IMG/VR virus record: IMGVR_UViG_3300033145_002303
Span: 1-43,820 of that record
DNA: 43,820 nt
Direction: 5' to 3' (one strand)
Origin: a virus
The translations under genes and the position numbers were made by a program. Shown one piece after another: positions 14,412 through 24,489 of this stretch (position 1 is its first letter; each line of letters opens with the position of its first letter). The notes beneath the pieces were generated by a model that saw nothing but the letters and a program-made list of their open reading frames with translations, ran no database searches and was not told the origin of the DNA.

Positions 14412-15603
14412 ACTTACTCCTCAACCTAACTTCGTTCTAGAGTTCACTCGTCTTTGCAAGGGCACAGAGATACCTGAGCTCTTCGCAGTCTGGAGCAGCT
14501 TAGGGGTCGTGGGAGCAACGCTTGGCAGGAATGTCTGGCTGGATATGGAGTTCTTCATGGTGTTTCCTAATCTTTTCATAGTACTGGTGGCGTCTAGTGG
14601 GAGGTTCAGGAAGTCCACGAGCATCGAAGCTGCAGTGGACCTATTAAAGGAAAGTAACGTAGAGCCAGCGATAAACTTTATTTCGCAAACACTCACGCCG
14701 GAGGCTCTCATAGGCAGCCTTCTTGGAGGGCAGCGCCAAGAAGGGAATGGCGACCTGATTTGTGAAGGGTTTGTGGTTGCAGATGAGCTAAGTACGTTTC
14801 TGAATAGAAAGTACTATGACCTTGGCATCGCACCGTTGCTGATTAACTTCTTTGATTGTAAGAGGCGGTATGTGTATGAGACAAAGAAGAGAGGAAAGGA
14901 GATACTTAATAACATCTGCTTAGGTATGCTTGCGGGGAGCACCATCAGTTCGATTCGTAATGCAATTCCTTCAGACGCGGTAGGAGGAGGGCTTACGAGC
15001 AGACTTATCTTCGTATATGCCAACATCCCTCCGAAGCCGGTCGCAAGGATAAGGCTATCAGAAGAGCAGCTAACGATAAGGGCAGAGCTACCGAAGGTGC
15101 TAGAGGAGATAAGGAAATTGAGAGGGCCAGTAGTGTTGACCCCTCAATCGTGGGAGCTTTACGAAGAGGCATATGTGAAGCACTGCGAAACCTCGCCATT
15201 TTTCATCGTACCTTTCCTCTCAGGGTATGCAAGTCGATGGCATGTACATATGTTGAAGGTTGCAATGATATTGAGCGTAAGTGAGAGACCGCTGAAGGAG
15301 CCGGTGGAAGTGCTTCCAAGACATATCACGGGCGCCATTCAGATTTTAGAGGCTTCGGAGGTCTATATGCCGAAGATTTTGACTCTGATTACCTCCACTG
15401 AACGAGGGGCATTAGGAGAGATGATGGCTTGCAACGTGGAACAGATGGGAGAGGGAGGAGTAGGAAGGGCGGATTTGATGAGAAGCGTCGCCCATAAAAT
15501 CACTGTTCGAGAATTCGAGGAGTTGGTAGGGACGCTTGTTGCGGCGGGAAGGATTGAGAGGCTAGCAGGACCAGGGGGTACGAGGTATAGGGCAAGGAAG
15601 TAG
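14404..15603 (+). CDS. DUF3987-like helicase/primase-associated ATPase, 399 aa
   Basis: The opening (FVLEFTRLCKGTEIPELFAV onward, then PNLFIVLVASSGRFRKSTSI) fits DUF3987-type proteins that serve as replicative helicase or primase-helicase in phages. The Walker A region reads ASSGRFRKST, lacking the usual Gly before Lys. Walker B-like GFVVADELSTF is near residue 125, with a sensor-like LGMLAGST near 180. The C-terminus (about 340-399) is winged-helix-like. As the only helicase candidate in the window it probably loads or drives the fork for the family A polymerase. The last gene of the plus-strand left arm. Confidence 0.6.
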   Translation: MSKLTPQPNFVLEFTRLCKGTEIPELFAVWSSLGVVGATLGRNVWLDMEFFMVFPNLFIVLVASSGRFRKSTSIEAAVDLLKESNVEPAINFISQTLTPEALIGSLLGGQRQEGNGDLICEGFVVADELSTFLNRKYYDLGIAPLLINFFDCKRRYVYETKKRGKEILNNICLGMLAGSTISSIRNAIPSDAVGGGLTSRLIFVYANIPPKPVARIRLSEEQLTIRAELPKVLEEIRKLRGPVVLTPQSWELYEEAYVKHCETSPFFIVPFLSGYASRWHVHMLKVAMILSVSERPLKEPVEVLPRHITGAIQILEASEVYMPKILTLITSTERGALGEMMACNVEQMGEGGVGRADLMRSVAHKITVREFEELVGTLVAAGRIERLAGPGGTRYRARK

Positions 15604-15628
15604 GGCAAGGAAGTTCTTAGGTCCTTCC
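15588..15628 (+). terminator. convergent-gene junction: 13-nt duplication and hairpin
   Basis: The unit TAGGGCAAGGAAG is exactly duplicated at 15588-15600 and 15601-15613; the second copy starts with the stop codon of the DUF3987 gene. The second copy also supplies AGGAAG, which can pair with CTTCCT at about 15623-15628, giving a short hairpin in the 25 bases that separate the two converging operons. It would read as a weak bidirectional terminator. Confidence 0.5.
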
Positions 15629-18600
15629 TCATTCCGTAAGGTAATCTTCTAGCATGATGTCAAGGAGGTCGGGAGGAACCTTTTCCTTCCTTTTGCCTTC
15701 CAGCTTTCGTATTGCGGCGGCTTCGAGAAGGATGAGGCGAAAAGTTGCAGGGCAGCAAGCGACTTTGAGTTGCTTGAGGTGGTAGATTTGTACTTTTAGT
15801 AGCTTCTCAGCCTTATGCTTTTGAGCAGGGGTACTCTCCAAGGAGCCGAGCACACGGAGTTGTGCGTAGACGTTGCGTACCATTGCCGCACGGGCAACGA
15901 TGTCGGCCTTCTCTAGGCCCGTTTCAGTTCCGAAAGCAATGGCTTGTATGGCCTGCACAAAGCCTCGATGAACTTCAGTAACCTTCACTTCATCAATGGG
16001 AGGAAGAGCATCAAGGTAGTCACCCGCAAGTTTGCGTAGCTTCATAGCGAGCCTTACATCGATGCCCTCTCGTTGAGGAAGATTAGCGATGACATTCACC
16101 GTCCCTACAATCTGCTTCATACCAGGCACGAAGCGCTTGGAGGTGCGAGAGAGCTTAGTAGAGAGTAGCTTAAAGGCAGGTTCGTCTCCACCAACTACTC
16201 TCTGAGCAAGGCGAATAATCTCGGCTCCTTCTTCTGAAAGGCCCAAAACGAGACCGCCTGGAGACCAGGAGACAGTTTTGAGGATGTCATCAAGGAAGCG
16301 TTCAGTGGGGCCCTTCATGGCCCTTCTCTCCTTCATCCATTCGGAACGGCCACGCAGACGTTCGTAGAGATTCTGGTTAACACCCATCATCACTGCAATC
16401 GTGGCAAGAGAAACTGCAGCATCGAGGCGTTCAAGGAAGGGTGAGTTCTTTTGAAGCAGCCTTCTACCACCAAGCCCTAAGCGCTCCACCATCGAGCGAG
16501 GGTAGGTAAGGAGAGAAGCACCTATGTGACCTACCTCACCCATTTCGAGCTGACTCCGTGCCCATCGGTCGTAGAAGACATGGACACGGCCCACATGACG
16601 GTGTGAAGCGAAGTAGGTTGCAGGGAGGAGACCCTTCGTGGCCCATAAGTGGAGGAACTCTTTTCGCTCAGAGGGCTCAAGTCCACCTAGGCGGGCTCTG
16701 AGGAGGGCCTTATCGAGGCTTGCGGGCGTGGCCTTTGCAAGGTTGAAGTTTTTAAGGGCTTGGTAGGTTAGGTGCACACGAGTGTTGAAGACCCACCACC
16801 GGCCGCCACGGTCACCAAGCTCAAAGCTTTTCGCGGGGTACTCGACGCGGGACATTACAAACCCAAAGCCTGGCTTGAGGGGCTTTCCAAGAAGCCACTT
16901 TGCAAGGTAGCCGTGATAAACGGGGGCATCAGCCATGAAGGTCTGCTGCATCATGGAGTAGCTCTCATTGACGTAAAGGTCAAAGTAACGCTTCTCGCCT
17001 TTAAGAAGCTTGAGGTTCCTTGGGTCAAAGAGGAACGGAAGGTCCTCATTTGCAAGGCTTTGAAGTGCGAAGTTTCGTAGGCCGGGGGCGATGGTGGCAA
17101 AGTGGATGGTGAAGAAGCGCCTCAGGAGGCTACTAGCACTACGGGACCAGAAGGATTTGATGGAAGGACTGGAGGCAATGTAGGATTGGTACTCAGCTGC
17201 ATAGCGGTCTCGGACCTTCCGTTGCTTACGAGCAATGAGGTCAGCGTTTTGAGGAGTTCGGCCTTCCGCTATCTTGGCTTGAATGGCCTGGGAGATGAGG
17301 TTCATAGTATCACCGTAAGGGGAGTAGTACGTTGCGGTAAAGATGTTCTTCAAGCTGCGGCGGTATTTGGTGAGGAAGGGCGCATCATAGGTAGGAGGCT
17401 CCTCAGCAGTTCGAGCTTTTAGGGTTCCTCCTATGCCGGCTCCAAAAGGCTTAGCCTTCTCGGAAGCAAAGGTCATTGGGTCCTCCCGAGCTAAGCGGGG
17501 TGTATAGTGCTTGCGAACCACGCCCCAAGTCTTATCTTTCAGATACCTTCGCAGGAGTCTCCTTAACTGTGAGAAGGACTCTGCCCTGGCAGCGATTTTT
17601 CGAATAGCAAAAAGGTCTTTAGAAGGGGCATTGGGAATTTTTGTGCCCCTTCGAATGTAGAGGAGGGCCCGTGCAAGACGGACGTCGGGCTCGAGCTTCT
17701 TGAAGTAGTGGACTTGAAGGTCCAAGAAATCGCGTTGAAGGGGAGTGAGCTCTCCAGGGTCCAGCTTCCCTTCCATCGCAAGATTAACGCGGTTGATAGT
17801 GTCGACATCCTTCAGGAGCTTATGTAATGAGACCTTATGTCTCTTTGCAAGGGCCCGAACCGCCTTCTCAACGCGGTAGTTCAGGTAGGCTTCGAGACGA
17901 TGAGGCTTATCCATTCGAGAATAGAGGCTGCTGATGGGAAGGCCGGTGAACTTTTCATCATGCATGAAGGCAAAACGGGTGGAAAGGAAAATGGAAGGGT
18001 CCTTATATCTCTTCGCAATGTCCTTCACGGTGGTAGCGACAACGCCTTGCCAAACAATAGGGTCGATGCCAGGAGGAGCCTCATCGGATGTGATGAGGTC
18101 ATGAAGATTCTGGAGAGCTCTGTTGACTTTCTTCCAGGAAGGTTGTTTTGCTCCTCTCCTTGTGAAACGTTTCTGCACCCAGTTGACGAACTCCAGGTGG
18201 GTCCTGGAAAGCTTTGCAGAGGCTTTTCTGCCAGCAGTTTCATTTATGATACGGAGCTCTACCTTTTGGGCTTCAGCAATAGTCTTAGCAACCTTTGGCA
18301 CTCGCCTCTTTCCTTTTCCTTTTCCATATTTCTGATAATACTCATGGCGCCAAGCGGTGTCCATTCCCATAGCATCTAGCTGAGCACGGGTTTCTTTTAT
18401 GAGGACATCAAGTCTAGCGCGCTCTTTTGTAGGAGCAATCCTTCTAGCTTCCTTAGCAGAGGTAAGCACGTTAAGGAGGGCAGCACCTTTAGATGAGATT
18501 TTCCTCACATTACGAGGGGTGTAAAGGACGGCACCAATGGCACGAACGGCGTTGAGCTTGCCTCTGGCAGCGGCATCAAGAACTTTTTCAACAGGACCGA

Positions 18601-21600
18601 TAAGGTCGTCCGCAGCTTTACGAAGGACAGGGTAAGGAATATTTCCTAAGCGTGCACGCTCGTAGATGTCGAAGGTATGGTTACAGAAGGCATTGAGGAG
18701 GGCTTGCTCAAGACCAGGGTCCTTCACATGAATGCCCTTCCAGAAGGCTTTATCTTGAGCAAGAAAGAAGAAAAGAGTGGGTAGAGCTTCGACTCTGATT
18801 TCAGCTAGTGGAGTGGAAGGGCTCATCCTTCGGTAGTACTTCATAAGGCGAGCCTTCAAGGGACGGTTCGCGTTGAGATAGGCAGTAAAGGGAGCAGCAA
18901 GTGTAGAGTTTCGCTGAACTATGTGGCCAAATTCATGGAAAAGTCCAATAGCGAGGACGCCAGGACCAGCGTTGAGGTTTGAGAGGATTGTTCCATCATG
19001 GAGTACTACTGCTCCAAAGGGAGCACCTTGGATGAAGTGGAGCTTGAGGTTCAGGACCTTCGCAAGTGTGGCAGTGGTATGGGGAATTGGTTTAGAGACT
19101 TGCTCAGGAGTAGCGAACTTGTAGCCCATAAGCTTCATGGTAGCATCAGTGATAGAGGAGCCAGACACTGAGGCGAGAGGTTTTCCAGGCTGAATACCTT
19201 TGTGGTAGAAGAGGATAGTGCCATCGGCATAACGGACCATCCATCTCTTTCCAGTAAGACCTATTATCTTGCCGATGATGTAGCCACGGTTCTCACTTAC
19301 TGCATAGTTTCCGACGGTAAAAGGTTCGAGTGCAGCAAGTCCTTTCCGAACCTTCGGAGCCTTCTTGCCCTTCTTCCATACCGTTGGAGGTGGAGGAGTT
19401 GCAGCTTTGTAGGCTTCCTTTTGGAAGGCTTCCAGCGTCATGCCACGCCTCTTTGCTTCGGCCTTGAAGCGAGCAAGGGAGGCTTCGATAGCAGCTCTCT
19501 TGGCTAAGTGAACCTTAGACTTTCGGCTTTTTGGAATGGCAGCGATGGAAGCCTCATAAAGTTCAGCCTCGTGAGCAAGAAACTTCCCCATTGGGGTGGC
19601 TCTCGCCTCAGCGATAGCTGCTGCAGTGAGAGGTCCAGGAGTCCTAGCTTTCACAGCTGCTGCCTTCTCTTCAGCTACTGGAGCAGGTTGACGCTTGGTG
19701 ACGCTGACCTTCTTGCCTTCCTTCTCCACACGATAGGACTTGAGGTAAGAGGTCTGGCGAAAGGCTCCACGAGCGGTCAGGCGAATGAGCTTTCCAATAG
19801 GTGCAGAAGGGTCTGCTATGATTGTCTTTGAAAGGGACTTGAGTCCGGCTCTGCCATAGATGGCATCAAGGACCTTCGCGACTGCTGCGGCCTGAAGCTC
19901 AGGGCGGGCATCGGCAGGAAGGCCGTGCTGCTTTATTGACTTCTCAACTTCCTGACGAATGACAGGGGCGGAGAGCGAGAGGAGGCGGGTAGCAGCGACT
20001 CCCGCATCTCCACCGCCTGCCAAGACTTGCTTCGCAAGGGCGACTTTATCATAGGTAGCGAGTTCAGCGCGGTCAGCCTTAGTGAGGGGCTTACCAGCGA
20101 GACGGCGTTCTAGGAAGCGGTCAGCAGAGGTAAGAGGCTTAGTGGGCTTGGCCTTCACAGGAGCCTTAGCCTTGGCCTTAGCTGCAGCCTTAGCCTCAGC
20201 CTTAGCCTTAGCCTCAGCCTTAGCCTTAGCTGCAGCCTTCTCCGCATTTAGAAGGTCGAAGAGCGGGCGTAGGCGAGGGGTGGTCCCTTTCCGAAGCTCC
20301 ACAAGTCTACCTTTCAATGCTGCACGAACCTCATGCTCATAGGCCCACTGAATGGCTTGCTTCATGGTGTAGGCCCTTGCAAGGGTCTTGGCTGTTGAGT
20401 GGATTTCCTTTGGGGTCATTTCCTTCAGATTAGGATTAGACTTCAACGCTGCCTTGATAGAGCCCTCAATTATTGCAGTTTTTTGCTTCACGTTCCCTTG
20501 CTTGAGTCGAGCCTTAATAGCGCCTGTTAGTTGAAAAGCCAGGACGCTAACACCTGCTTCAATAATGTCACTGACGGAAGCACCGGTAGCTGCTGATGCT
20601 GCCATCACGGTGGAAGTTGAAAGGACAGTGCGTGCCACCGGTTGAGGAACTTCTATTCCAATCTTTGCGAAAATGAGTCCCCAGGCGGCACTCATCCCTA
20701 CCGACCCTACATCGAACTCCTTATGACCCGCAACAGCAGGAGCAAACTGACTTAGAGCGTCCCTTAAGGCAAGGCTGCTTGAAGAACTTAGTAATGCCCT
20801 TGCCTTTGGACCCATTTCCGTAACGAGCGTTCCCATTCTTCCAATCACAGCCTTTGGAAGTACTGCAGCGCTTACGCCAGCAGCTAATTCCATCGTTGCG
20901 GCTATCAAGGAGAACTCTGCAACGGCACGGAAGACGTTACCACTAAGGTCCGCCAGGCGCGCCCAGCTAACAGGGTCGGAGTCATTCCGCATCATTGCCA
21001 GTCGCGCATAGGCTATCTGCTCGGCTCCAATAGTCTCCGCGTAGTTCTCAGGAAAACTAATCCCTCGGTCAGCGGTGGACATGAGATTGAAAACATCAAG
21101 CCAAGTGTTTATCCGTGCTGACCAGAAGTCCAAGTCCTTCCCATGCCTTAGCCGTTTCATGTTACTGAGAATGGCAAGCTCCCACTGAGCGTCCTTGTAA
21201 AATTGCTCCGAGATGGAAGATAGCTCAGGTGGTCGGTCTATCCGCTCGTAGTAAGTACGAACAACAGTCTTGAGGGCCTCCTCAGGCCAGAGATACATTT
21301 CAGGGAGGTGCTTGTGGAACAGCGTAAGTGTTTGGACAAGCTCATCATAAGTCCTGTTAGCCACAGTGGAAACAGGTGCCCAGACAGGTTCGCCCTTGAT
21401 GTTAACTCCAGTAGGAAGAAAGGTATCGTCGGGAAGGGCCTCAAGGTCGTAGAGGTAATTTAAGTCATTAGCGAGGCCGGAGCTCTCAAGGTAGGCTCTA
21501 GTAACGAGGTCCTTCGCAGCCTTTCCTGCCTGATCCCTTTTTTTATTCTGAGCTTTGAATATCGCTGCTTTACCCCAATCTGAGATGCCACCTAAATTAG

Positions 21601-22033
21601 AGACAGCGCGAGCAGCATCTCTTTGAGGGGTAGGAACAACGCCTTGGTAGTCGAGGGAAGGTATCTCTTCTCGAAGGTCAATCTCAGGAACCGATTTCTC
21701 TGCGACTCTTACAACCCTTACCCAATCCTTCTTCATCTCCTTCCAATTGACAGGGTCGGGGAAGTTCTTGAAGTCAGGAGGACCAAGAGCGACATCAGGC
21801 TCAGCAGGCTCAGAGGCAAGCTCGTGAATGGCAGCTGCTTGCTCAGGTTCTGTAACCTTAGGAGGCTCCATCCCTGGAAGCTTTCCTTCCGCAAGCCTTT
21901 TTCGCAAAGTTGCGAACTCCTCGTCGCGAGTGAGAGGAGAAGGAAAGGTCATTTCCTTGTCCTCATCCTCTCCCTCTTCTCGAAGCCTTCGTCGAAGCTC
22001 TAGGAACTCTTCTTCTTTGGAAGATGGACTCAA
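15629..22033 (-). CDS. giant internal virion (polyvalent) protein with HEFGH motif, 2134 aa
   Basis: By far the largest gene, last in the late operon, as for ejected internal proteins of podoviruses. Visible parts: a charged N-terminus; hydrophobic/Ala-rich stretches near residues 370-500; a low-complexity Ala/Lys/Glu segment (about 595-635, repeats of KAKAEA); a zincin-like motif HEFGH at 1033-1037 in GLFHEFGHIVQRN, which may cleave host or virion proteins; and a long helical C-terminal half typical of phage large polyvalent proteins. No lysozyme or transglycosylase motif is evident. It probably forms the ejection channel after capsid exit and carries effector domains. Starts with an ATGA overlap to the 516-aa gene. 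Confidence 0.8.
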   Translation of the reverse strand: MSPSSKEEEFLELRRRLREEGEDEDKEMTFPSPLTRDEEFATLRKRLAEGKLPGMEPPKVTEPEQAAAIHELASEPAEPDVALGPPDFKNFPDPVNWKEMKKDWVRVVRVAEKSVPEIDLREEIPSLDYQGVVPTPQRDAARAVSNLGGISDWGKAAIFKAQNKKRDQAGKAAKDLVTRAYLESSGLANDLNYLYDLEALPDDTFLPTGVNIKGEPVWAPVSTVANRTYDELVQTLTLFHKHLPEMYLWPEEALKTVVRTYYERIDRPPELSSISEQFYKDAQWELAILSNMKRLRHGKDLDFWSARINTWLDVFNLMSTADRGISFPENYAETIGAEQIAYARLAMMRNDSDPVSWARLADLSGNVFRAVAEFSLIAATMELAAGVSAAVLPKAVIGRMGTLVTEMGPKARALLSSSSSLALRDALSQFAPAVAGHKEFDVGSVGMSAAWGLIFAKIGIEVPQPVARTVLSTSTVMAASAATGASVSDIIEAGVSVLAFQLTGAIKARLKQGNVKQKTAIIEGSIKAALKSNPNLKEMTPKEIHSTAKTLARAYTMKQAIQWAYEHEVRAALKGRLVELRKGTTPRLRPLFDLLNAEKAAAKAKAEAKAKAEAKAAAKAKAKAPVKAKPTKPLTSADRFLERRLAGKPLTKADRAELATYDKVALAKQVLAGGGDAGVAATRLLSLSAPVIRQEVEKSIKQHGLPADARPELQAAAVAKVLDAIYGRAGLKSLSKTIIADPSAPIGKLIRLTARGAFRQTSYLKSYRVEKEGKKVSVTKRQPAPVAEEKAAAVKARTPGPLTAAAIAEARATPMGKFLAHEAELYEASIAAIPKSRKSKVHLAKRAAIEASLARFKAEAKRRGMTLEAFQKEAYKAATPPPPTVWKKGKKAPKVRKGLAALEPFTVGNYAVSENRGYIIGKIIGLTGKRWMVRYADGTILFYHKGIQPGKPLASVSGSSITDATMKLMGYKFATPEQVSKPIPHTTATLAKVLNLKLHFIQGAPFGAVVLHDGTILSNLNAGPGVLAIGLFHEFGHIVQRNSTLAAPFTAYLNANRPLKARLMKYYRRMSPSTPLAEIRVEALPTLFFFLAQDKAFWKGIHVKDPGLEQALLNAFCNHTFDIYERARLGNIPYPVLRKAADDLIGPVEKVLDAAARGKLNAVRAIGAVLYTPRNVRKISSKGAALLNVLTSAKEARRIAPTKERARLDVLIKETRAQLDAMGMDTAWRHEYYQKYGKGKGKRRVPKVAKTIAEAQKVELRIINETAGRKASAKLSRTHLEFVNWVQKRFTRRGAKQPSWKKVNRALQNLHDLITSDEAPPGIDPIVWQGVVATTVKDIAKRYKDPSIFLSTRFAFMHDEKFTGLPISSLYSRMDKPHRLEAYLNYRVEKAVRALAKRHKVSLHKLLKDVDTINRVNLAMEGKLDPGELTPLQRDFLDLQVHYFKKLEPDVRLARALLYIRRGTKIPNAPSKDLFAIRKIAARAESFSQLRRLLRRYLKDKTWGVVRKHYTPRLAREDPMTFASEKAKPFGAGIGGTLKARTAEEPPTYDAPFLTKYRRSLKNIFTATYYSPYGDTMNLISQAIQAKIAEGRTPQNADLIARKQRKVRDRYAAEYQSYIASSPSIKSFWSRSASSLLRRFFTIHFATIAPGLRNFALQSLANEDLPFLFDPRNLKLLKGEKRYFDLYVNESYSMMQQTFMADAPVYHGYLAKWLLGKPLKPGFGFVMSRVEYPAKSFELGDRGGRWWVFNTRVHLTYQALKNFNLAKATPASLDKALLRARLGGLEPSERKEFLHLWATKGLLPATYFASHRHVGRVHVFYDRWARSQLEMGEVGHIGASLLTYPRSMVERLGLGGRRLLQKNSPFLERLDAAVSLATIAVMMGVNQNLYERLRGRSEWMKERRAMKGPTERFLDDILKTVSWSPGGLVLGLSEEGAEIIRLAQRVVGGDEPAFKLLSTKLSRTSKRFVPGMKQIVGTVNVIANLPQREGIDVRLAMKLRKLAGDYLDALPPIDEVKVTEVHRGFVQAIQAIAFGTETGLEKADIVARAAMVRNVYAQLRVLGSLESTPAQKHKAEKLLKVQIYHLKQLKVACCPATFRLILLEAAAIRKLEGKRKEKVPPDLLDIMLEDYLTE

Positions 22034-23580
22034 GAACTCTTTCCTTTCTTGGCTGTGGACTTAGACTTAGGCTTAGGTCTAGCAGCTCTCAAGAAACCTT
22101 CGTCCTCTAGTATTGTAACCATAGCGGCATAGGTCCGCTTCATATCGTCCTCTTCATATTCCTCTCCCATCTTGGCATACGCACTATCGAGGAACTTTAC
22201 AATCTCCATTCTTCGCTGGTCATCCGTCATTGCCAGCCGTCCTCGGATGCGCTTCCATTGAGCCTTGAAGCCCCTTACGAGGCCGACTGCGAGAGACTCA
22301 GTCATGCGAGAGACATAGGTATCGTGCTGCAGGAGCGCGTCGTCTGAGGAGACACCATACTCTCTTCGGAGAACGTCCAATGCTTTCCGTGCCTCCCTTT
22401 TGCGACTTGCTTCCAGCTTCTTATCTACTCCCGTCGTTGCTCTAAGGGAAGTGATAAGGTATCGAGCCGACTCAACGAGCTTATCTGCAGTCTCGTAGAG
22501 CGCTGCAGTGGAGGTAGCCTTGTTCGAGGCAACCTCGGAGTACTTCTTATTCGTGTCAGCCATTAGATTCTTCAGCTTCTCAGCATCCAACTTTGCCCGT
22601 GTAGCTAGTTGCTTTTCAAGGCGCTTGCGGTCTTCCTTGTTGGCTTCAATTCTAGCGACAGTCTCTCTCTTCTGCTCCTTCGTTAAGTCAGTTCGAGCCT
22701 TTAGATTCGCGTCTTCTAACTTAAGCCTCTTAGCCTCCTCTGCCAGAAACTCAGGAGTCAACTTTCGTGCCACCACCTTCTCTTGCGTTTTGGTCAGGAT
22801 GGTCTTAGCCTTAGTTAGACCGGTCTCAGCCTTCCTTTCCTCAAGTTTCGCCTTTCTTTGTTCCTTTAGGAAGGTAGAGCGCTCAACTGCAGCCCGCGAG
22901 GGGCCCCTGGTTGGAGCCGGCTTTCTCATTTCGGCCCTGATACGAGCGGTCTCTGCCGTTTGGCGCTCCCGCACAATCCTGCTCCTCTCGGCAAGAATAT
23001 CTTCGACGAATGTAAGGAAGGCATCCTCATTCTCCCTCGTTCCAATCTTCCCGCCCCTCGCTATCCACTCTTCTATGAGGTCATTGACAATTCCACCTCC
23101 GAAAGTTTTCGTTCCTGTTCGTCTATGTGCCACGGCTTGAATGGCGATGGAGGAATGACCTTCAGCGAACTCGCTAGGATTAAGGAGGATTTCTCGAATG
23201 GCCTCTGACTCTTGAGGGGTAGGGTAGTGAGCCCTAGGTCTCTCCATCGCCCGCTGCACCTCCATCGCACCTACGGCGCGTTCCTCAGGAGTAGCTCTGG
23301 CTGCGGCAGAATCCTTCGCAATGCTCTTTGGCTGAAGTCTCTCTGCCGCCTGTACCGCTTGACCGAAGATTTCCATTTCCTCGCGAGGAGAAAGCTCTCG
23401 CGAGGGCCTGCCAGCAGTCCTTTCCTCTGGCAAGAGGCCATCAAGCACATCAGCCCGCTCTTGGAGGAGGTCCTCCGCAGCTCTGGCTGGAGCACCGTCG
23501 GGGTACCTTCCAGTTAGTGCGTCGTGAACATCCTCAGCTGTAGTTTTCTTACGTTTCTTGCTCACTTCGAGCTCCTTCAA
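22030..23580 (-). CDS. coiled-coil internal virion protein, 516 aa
   Basis: Almost entirely Lys/Glu/Arg/Ala and predicted helical; long coiled-coil stretch at about residues 200-360 (TKAKTILTKTQEKVVARKL and neighbours). Basic C-terminus ending KPKSKSTAKKGKSS. No enzymatic motif. It lies between the tail genes and the giant protein with 4-base overlaps on both sides, the position of ejected core proteins in podovirus-like phages. Probably a structural partner of the giant protein. Confidence 0.65.
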   Translation of the reverse strand: MKELEVSKKRKKTTAEDVHDALTGRYPDGAPARAAEDLLQERADVLDGLLPEERTAGRPSRELSPREEMEIFGQAVQAAERLQPKSIAKDSAAARATPEERAVGAMEVQRAMERPRAHYPTPQESEAIREILLNPSEFAEGHSSIAIQAVAHRRTGTKTFGGGIVNDLIEEWIARGGKIGTRENEDAFLTFVEDILAERSRIVRERQTAETARIRAEMRKPAPTRGPSRAAVERSTFLKEQRKAKLEERKAETGLTKAKTILTKTQEKVVARKLTPEFLAEEAKRLKLEDANLKARTDLTKEQKRETVARIEANKEDRKRLEKQLATRAKLDAEKLKNLMADTNKKYSEVASNKATSTAALYETADKLVESARYLITSLRATTGVDKKLEASRKREARKALDVLRREYGVSSDDALLQHDTYVSRMTESLAVGLVRGFKAQWKRIRGRLAMTDDQRRMEIVKFLDSAYAKMGEEYEEDDMKRTYAAMVTILEDEGFLRAARPKPKSKSTAKKGKSS

Positions 23581-24488
23581 GGCAAGTCTATTATGTCACA
23601 ACCATGCATTCCCCAAGTGCCACCACCCATGCCGTCTGGTTGCCAAACAGGAATATATACCTCATCCGGTCCTGGTGGTGCTTCTAAGGCACTGTAAGTC
23701 TTTCCACTTCCTGTCAGAAGCCATGAGGCATAGCTTGATGGGTCGTCTGTCATAGCAATCCAAGCTTGTCCACCTGACTCATCCCATGAAAGTACTTGTC
23801 CATTCGCCGTACCGTCTGGTACGTCTGGAGGAGATACCTCTCCAGCACCAAGAAGAACAACGCAGTCTTTAGTGCCAATGCCATCAGAGCTTTTGTAAAT
23901 AATCTTTGCAGCACCAATAGCAGCGGACTCTAGTTTTGTGGTATCAGTGTTCTTCACATCAGCGTAAAAGTGGTCAGCATTAGTGATGTCAACGTTCACT
24001 GAGCAAATACCACTAACGTAGGCCCACCCTAGCTTCCCATCCGCAATGAACTGGTCCAGGACCACAAACTTTCCCAAATGGGAAGCTGTCGCAGGAGTGC
24101 TGCCTTCGAGAACGAGCTTATCGCCCTCATCGCTCTCCCTGGAGTCAATCCCAAGGATGTCGAAGCGGTTGAGGTCGCTCCCAGAGGAGTTACGCACGAG
24201 CACACGACACCCCTGGCGGGTAGGTCTTGGAAGGGCTTGAAGGACTTGTCTCGCCGTCTCACGAATGTCCCTCTTATTAGGAGCGGAGGGGGAAGGCTCC
24301 ACACGGATTTCCTCTAACCTCTCCTCCTCTATTTCCTCTCTCTTTGCAGCTTCTGCAACGAGCCCTTGCTCCACCGCTGCTATTCGAGCTGTTAGGTCCT
24401 CAATTCCCACTTTGGGAGATGAGCGGAAGCCCCGGACGGCACGATTAAGTGACCTGATTGCATCCCAGATTGAGCTCAGTCCAGCCAT
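23577..24488 (-). CDS. probable tail/fibre-associated protein, 303 aa
   Basis: The start at 24488 (MAGLSSIWDAIRSLNRAVRG) is chosen because the upstream gene ends at 24490; an in-frame start at 24566 would overlap it by 77 bases. N-terminal coiled coil (about 30-70), then a beta-rich body (SGSDLNRFDILGIDSRES and on). Near residue 230 is NGQVLSWDESGGQAWI, a motif common in tail-fibre and receptor-binding proteins. It could be a tail needle, fibre or tube-tip protein. Confidence 0.6.
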   Translation of the reverse strand: MAGLSSIWDAIRSLNRAVRGFRSSPKVGIEDLTARIAAVEQGLVAEAAKREEIEEERLEEIRVEPSPSAPNKRDIRETARQVLQALPRPTRQGCRVLVRNSSGSDLNRFDILGIDSRESDEGDKLVLEGSTPATASHLGKFVVLDQFIADGKLGWAYVSGICSVNVDITNADHFYADVKNTDTTKLESAAIGAAKIIYKSSDGIGTKDCVVLLGAGEVSPPDVPDGTANGQVLSWDESGGQAWIAMTDDPSSYASWLLTGSGKTYSALEAPPGPDEVYIPVWQPDGMGGGTWGMHGCDIIDLP

Positions 24489-24489
24489 A

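Noticed and set aside
15629-22033. Many open frames of 60-180 codons on the plus strand (for example 17837-18379)
   Set aside because: They lie inside the giant minus-strand gene, lack consistent ribosome binding sites and do not tile; they are shadows of a long, purine-biased gene.
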